Assembly: GCF_034702125.1 (NCBI RefSeq)
Contig: NC_085866.1
Span: 21,386,687-21,450,686, forward strand
Direction of reading: 5' to 3'
DNA length: 64,000 nucleotides
From: Engraulis encrasicolus
Lineage: Eukaryota; Chordata; Actinopteri; Clupeiformes; Engraulidae
Part shown: one piece after another, positions 63,577-64,000 of the stretch
Layout of the letters: every line of letters starts with the position of its first letter
Numbering within the stretch: the first letter of the stretch is position 1
Position numbers and translations under genes: made by a program
The notes under the pieces: generated by a model
What the model was told of the DNA's origin: nothing
Databases searched by the model: none
Seen by the model: only the letters and a program-made list of their open reading frames with translations

Positions 63577-64000
63577 CTTGTACAAAAGAAAAGAAAAAAA
63601 GAATGAATAAATAGACAGGCAAAACAATTAGACATTTTTCCTGGTGGAGTGGTATTGTAAAAAAAAAAAATGGCGATGGGTGTTGCACCCCCCAAAAAAG
63701 CATTCCGTAGCCTCTTACTGCAGTGCAGATGGGGTTGCCAGCGGGCCTATTCAGTATTTGCTGAAAACTACATCATAACAACATTGCTATGACAGTGCAG
63801 AGTAACAGATTAAGACATACATATTAAAATTTTGGTGACAGTAAGGTTATAACATAGGTGCTGTGCTAAGGGGTTAAGCACACAGATGTACAGCACAGCC
63901 AGGACACACCTCTTGAGCCTGGTCACTGAGGCTGCCAAGGGACAGAAGCGGAAAAATCCCAAGTGTACAAGTGAGAGAGGGGGGCAGTGGGGGGTAGGGG
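63577..64000. other. End of window, no gene seen
   Basis: Low-complexity A and G runs and no recognised exon. The upstream exons of the antisense gene fragment would be expected to the right of this. Confidence 0.5.

Overview
The window is vertebrate nuclear DNA, almost certainly from a ray-finned fish. It has split genes with GT-AG introns, very long (AC)n/(CT)n microsatellites, tRNA-derived SINEs, Tc1/mariner-like and hAT-like DNA transposons, fish-type non-LTR elements and a Ty3/Gypsy element. The hexamer AGGCCT recurs conspicuously. I cannot name the species.

The backbone is a head-to-tail cluster of four pepsinogen A-like aspartic protease genes, all on the + strand. Gene 1 (1-2978) enters from the left and shows its last four exons. 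Gene 2 (6131-20463, nine exons, 385 aa) and gene 3 (39265-49659, nine exons, 381 aa) are complete. Gene 4 (58456 onward) shows exons 1-4 and its start, and leaves the window in a very long intron 4. Each encodes a secreted gastric zymogen: signal peptide, basic propeptide, then a two-lobed protease with one catalytic Asp per lobe. Genes 2-4 share a TATA box and an upstream TGATAA (GATA-type) site.

Genes 2 and 3 are a recent tandem duplication. The repeated unit is bounded by copies of one MITE family (4426-4726, 37284-38212, 51305-51545). The middle copy has the left flank of the third and the right flank of the first, the junction expected from unequal crossing-over between MITEs. Paralogous introns then act as empty-site controls that order later insertions. 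The two proteins differ in tight clusters of amino-acid-changing substitutions at the active-site flap, in exon 6, and at the position after ILG near the C terminus.

Between genes 2 and 3 lies a set of nested transposons. A hAT-type element (20693-35691) has grown to 15 kb. It contains a palindromic TTAA element, a 3 kb hAT that itself holds another hAT-like element, and a 10 kb hAT (24763-34811). That last one holds a CCAGATAGC-ended element, a LINE fragment and an intact, very young Ty3/Gypsy retrotransposon (27576-32464, one gag-pol ORF on the - strand, LTRs differing at one base). Gene 2 intron 3 holds a smaller nest of hATs; intron 2 holds a 1.55 kb fold-back Tc1/mariner; intron 8 holds a 5'-truncated LINE at the splice donor. 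Gene 3 intron 8 holds a CACTG-ended element, and its intron 6 is a minisatellite built from its own splice acceptor.

The stretch from gene 3 to gene 4 contains MITEs, a probable solo LTR, a SINE and a 48-bp minisatellite, with no gene recognised. Intron 4 of gene 4 contains a 288-bp tandem duplication and, on the - strand, three exon-like pieces of an uncharacterised protein family. No CRISPR, operon or rRNA feature is present.
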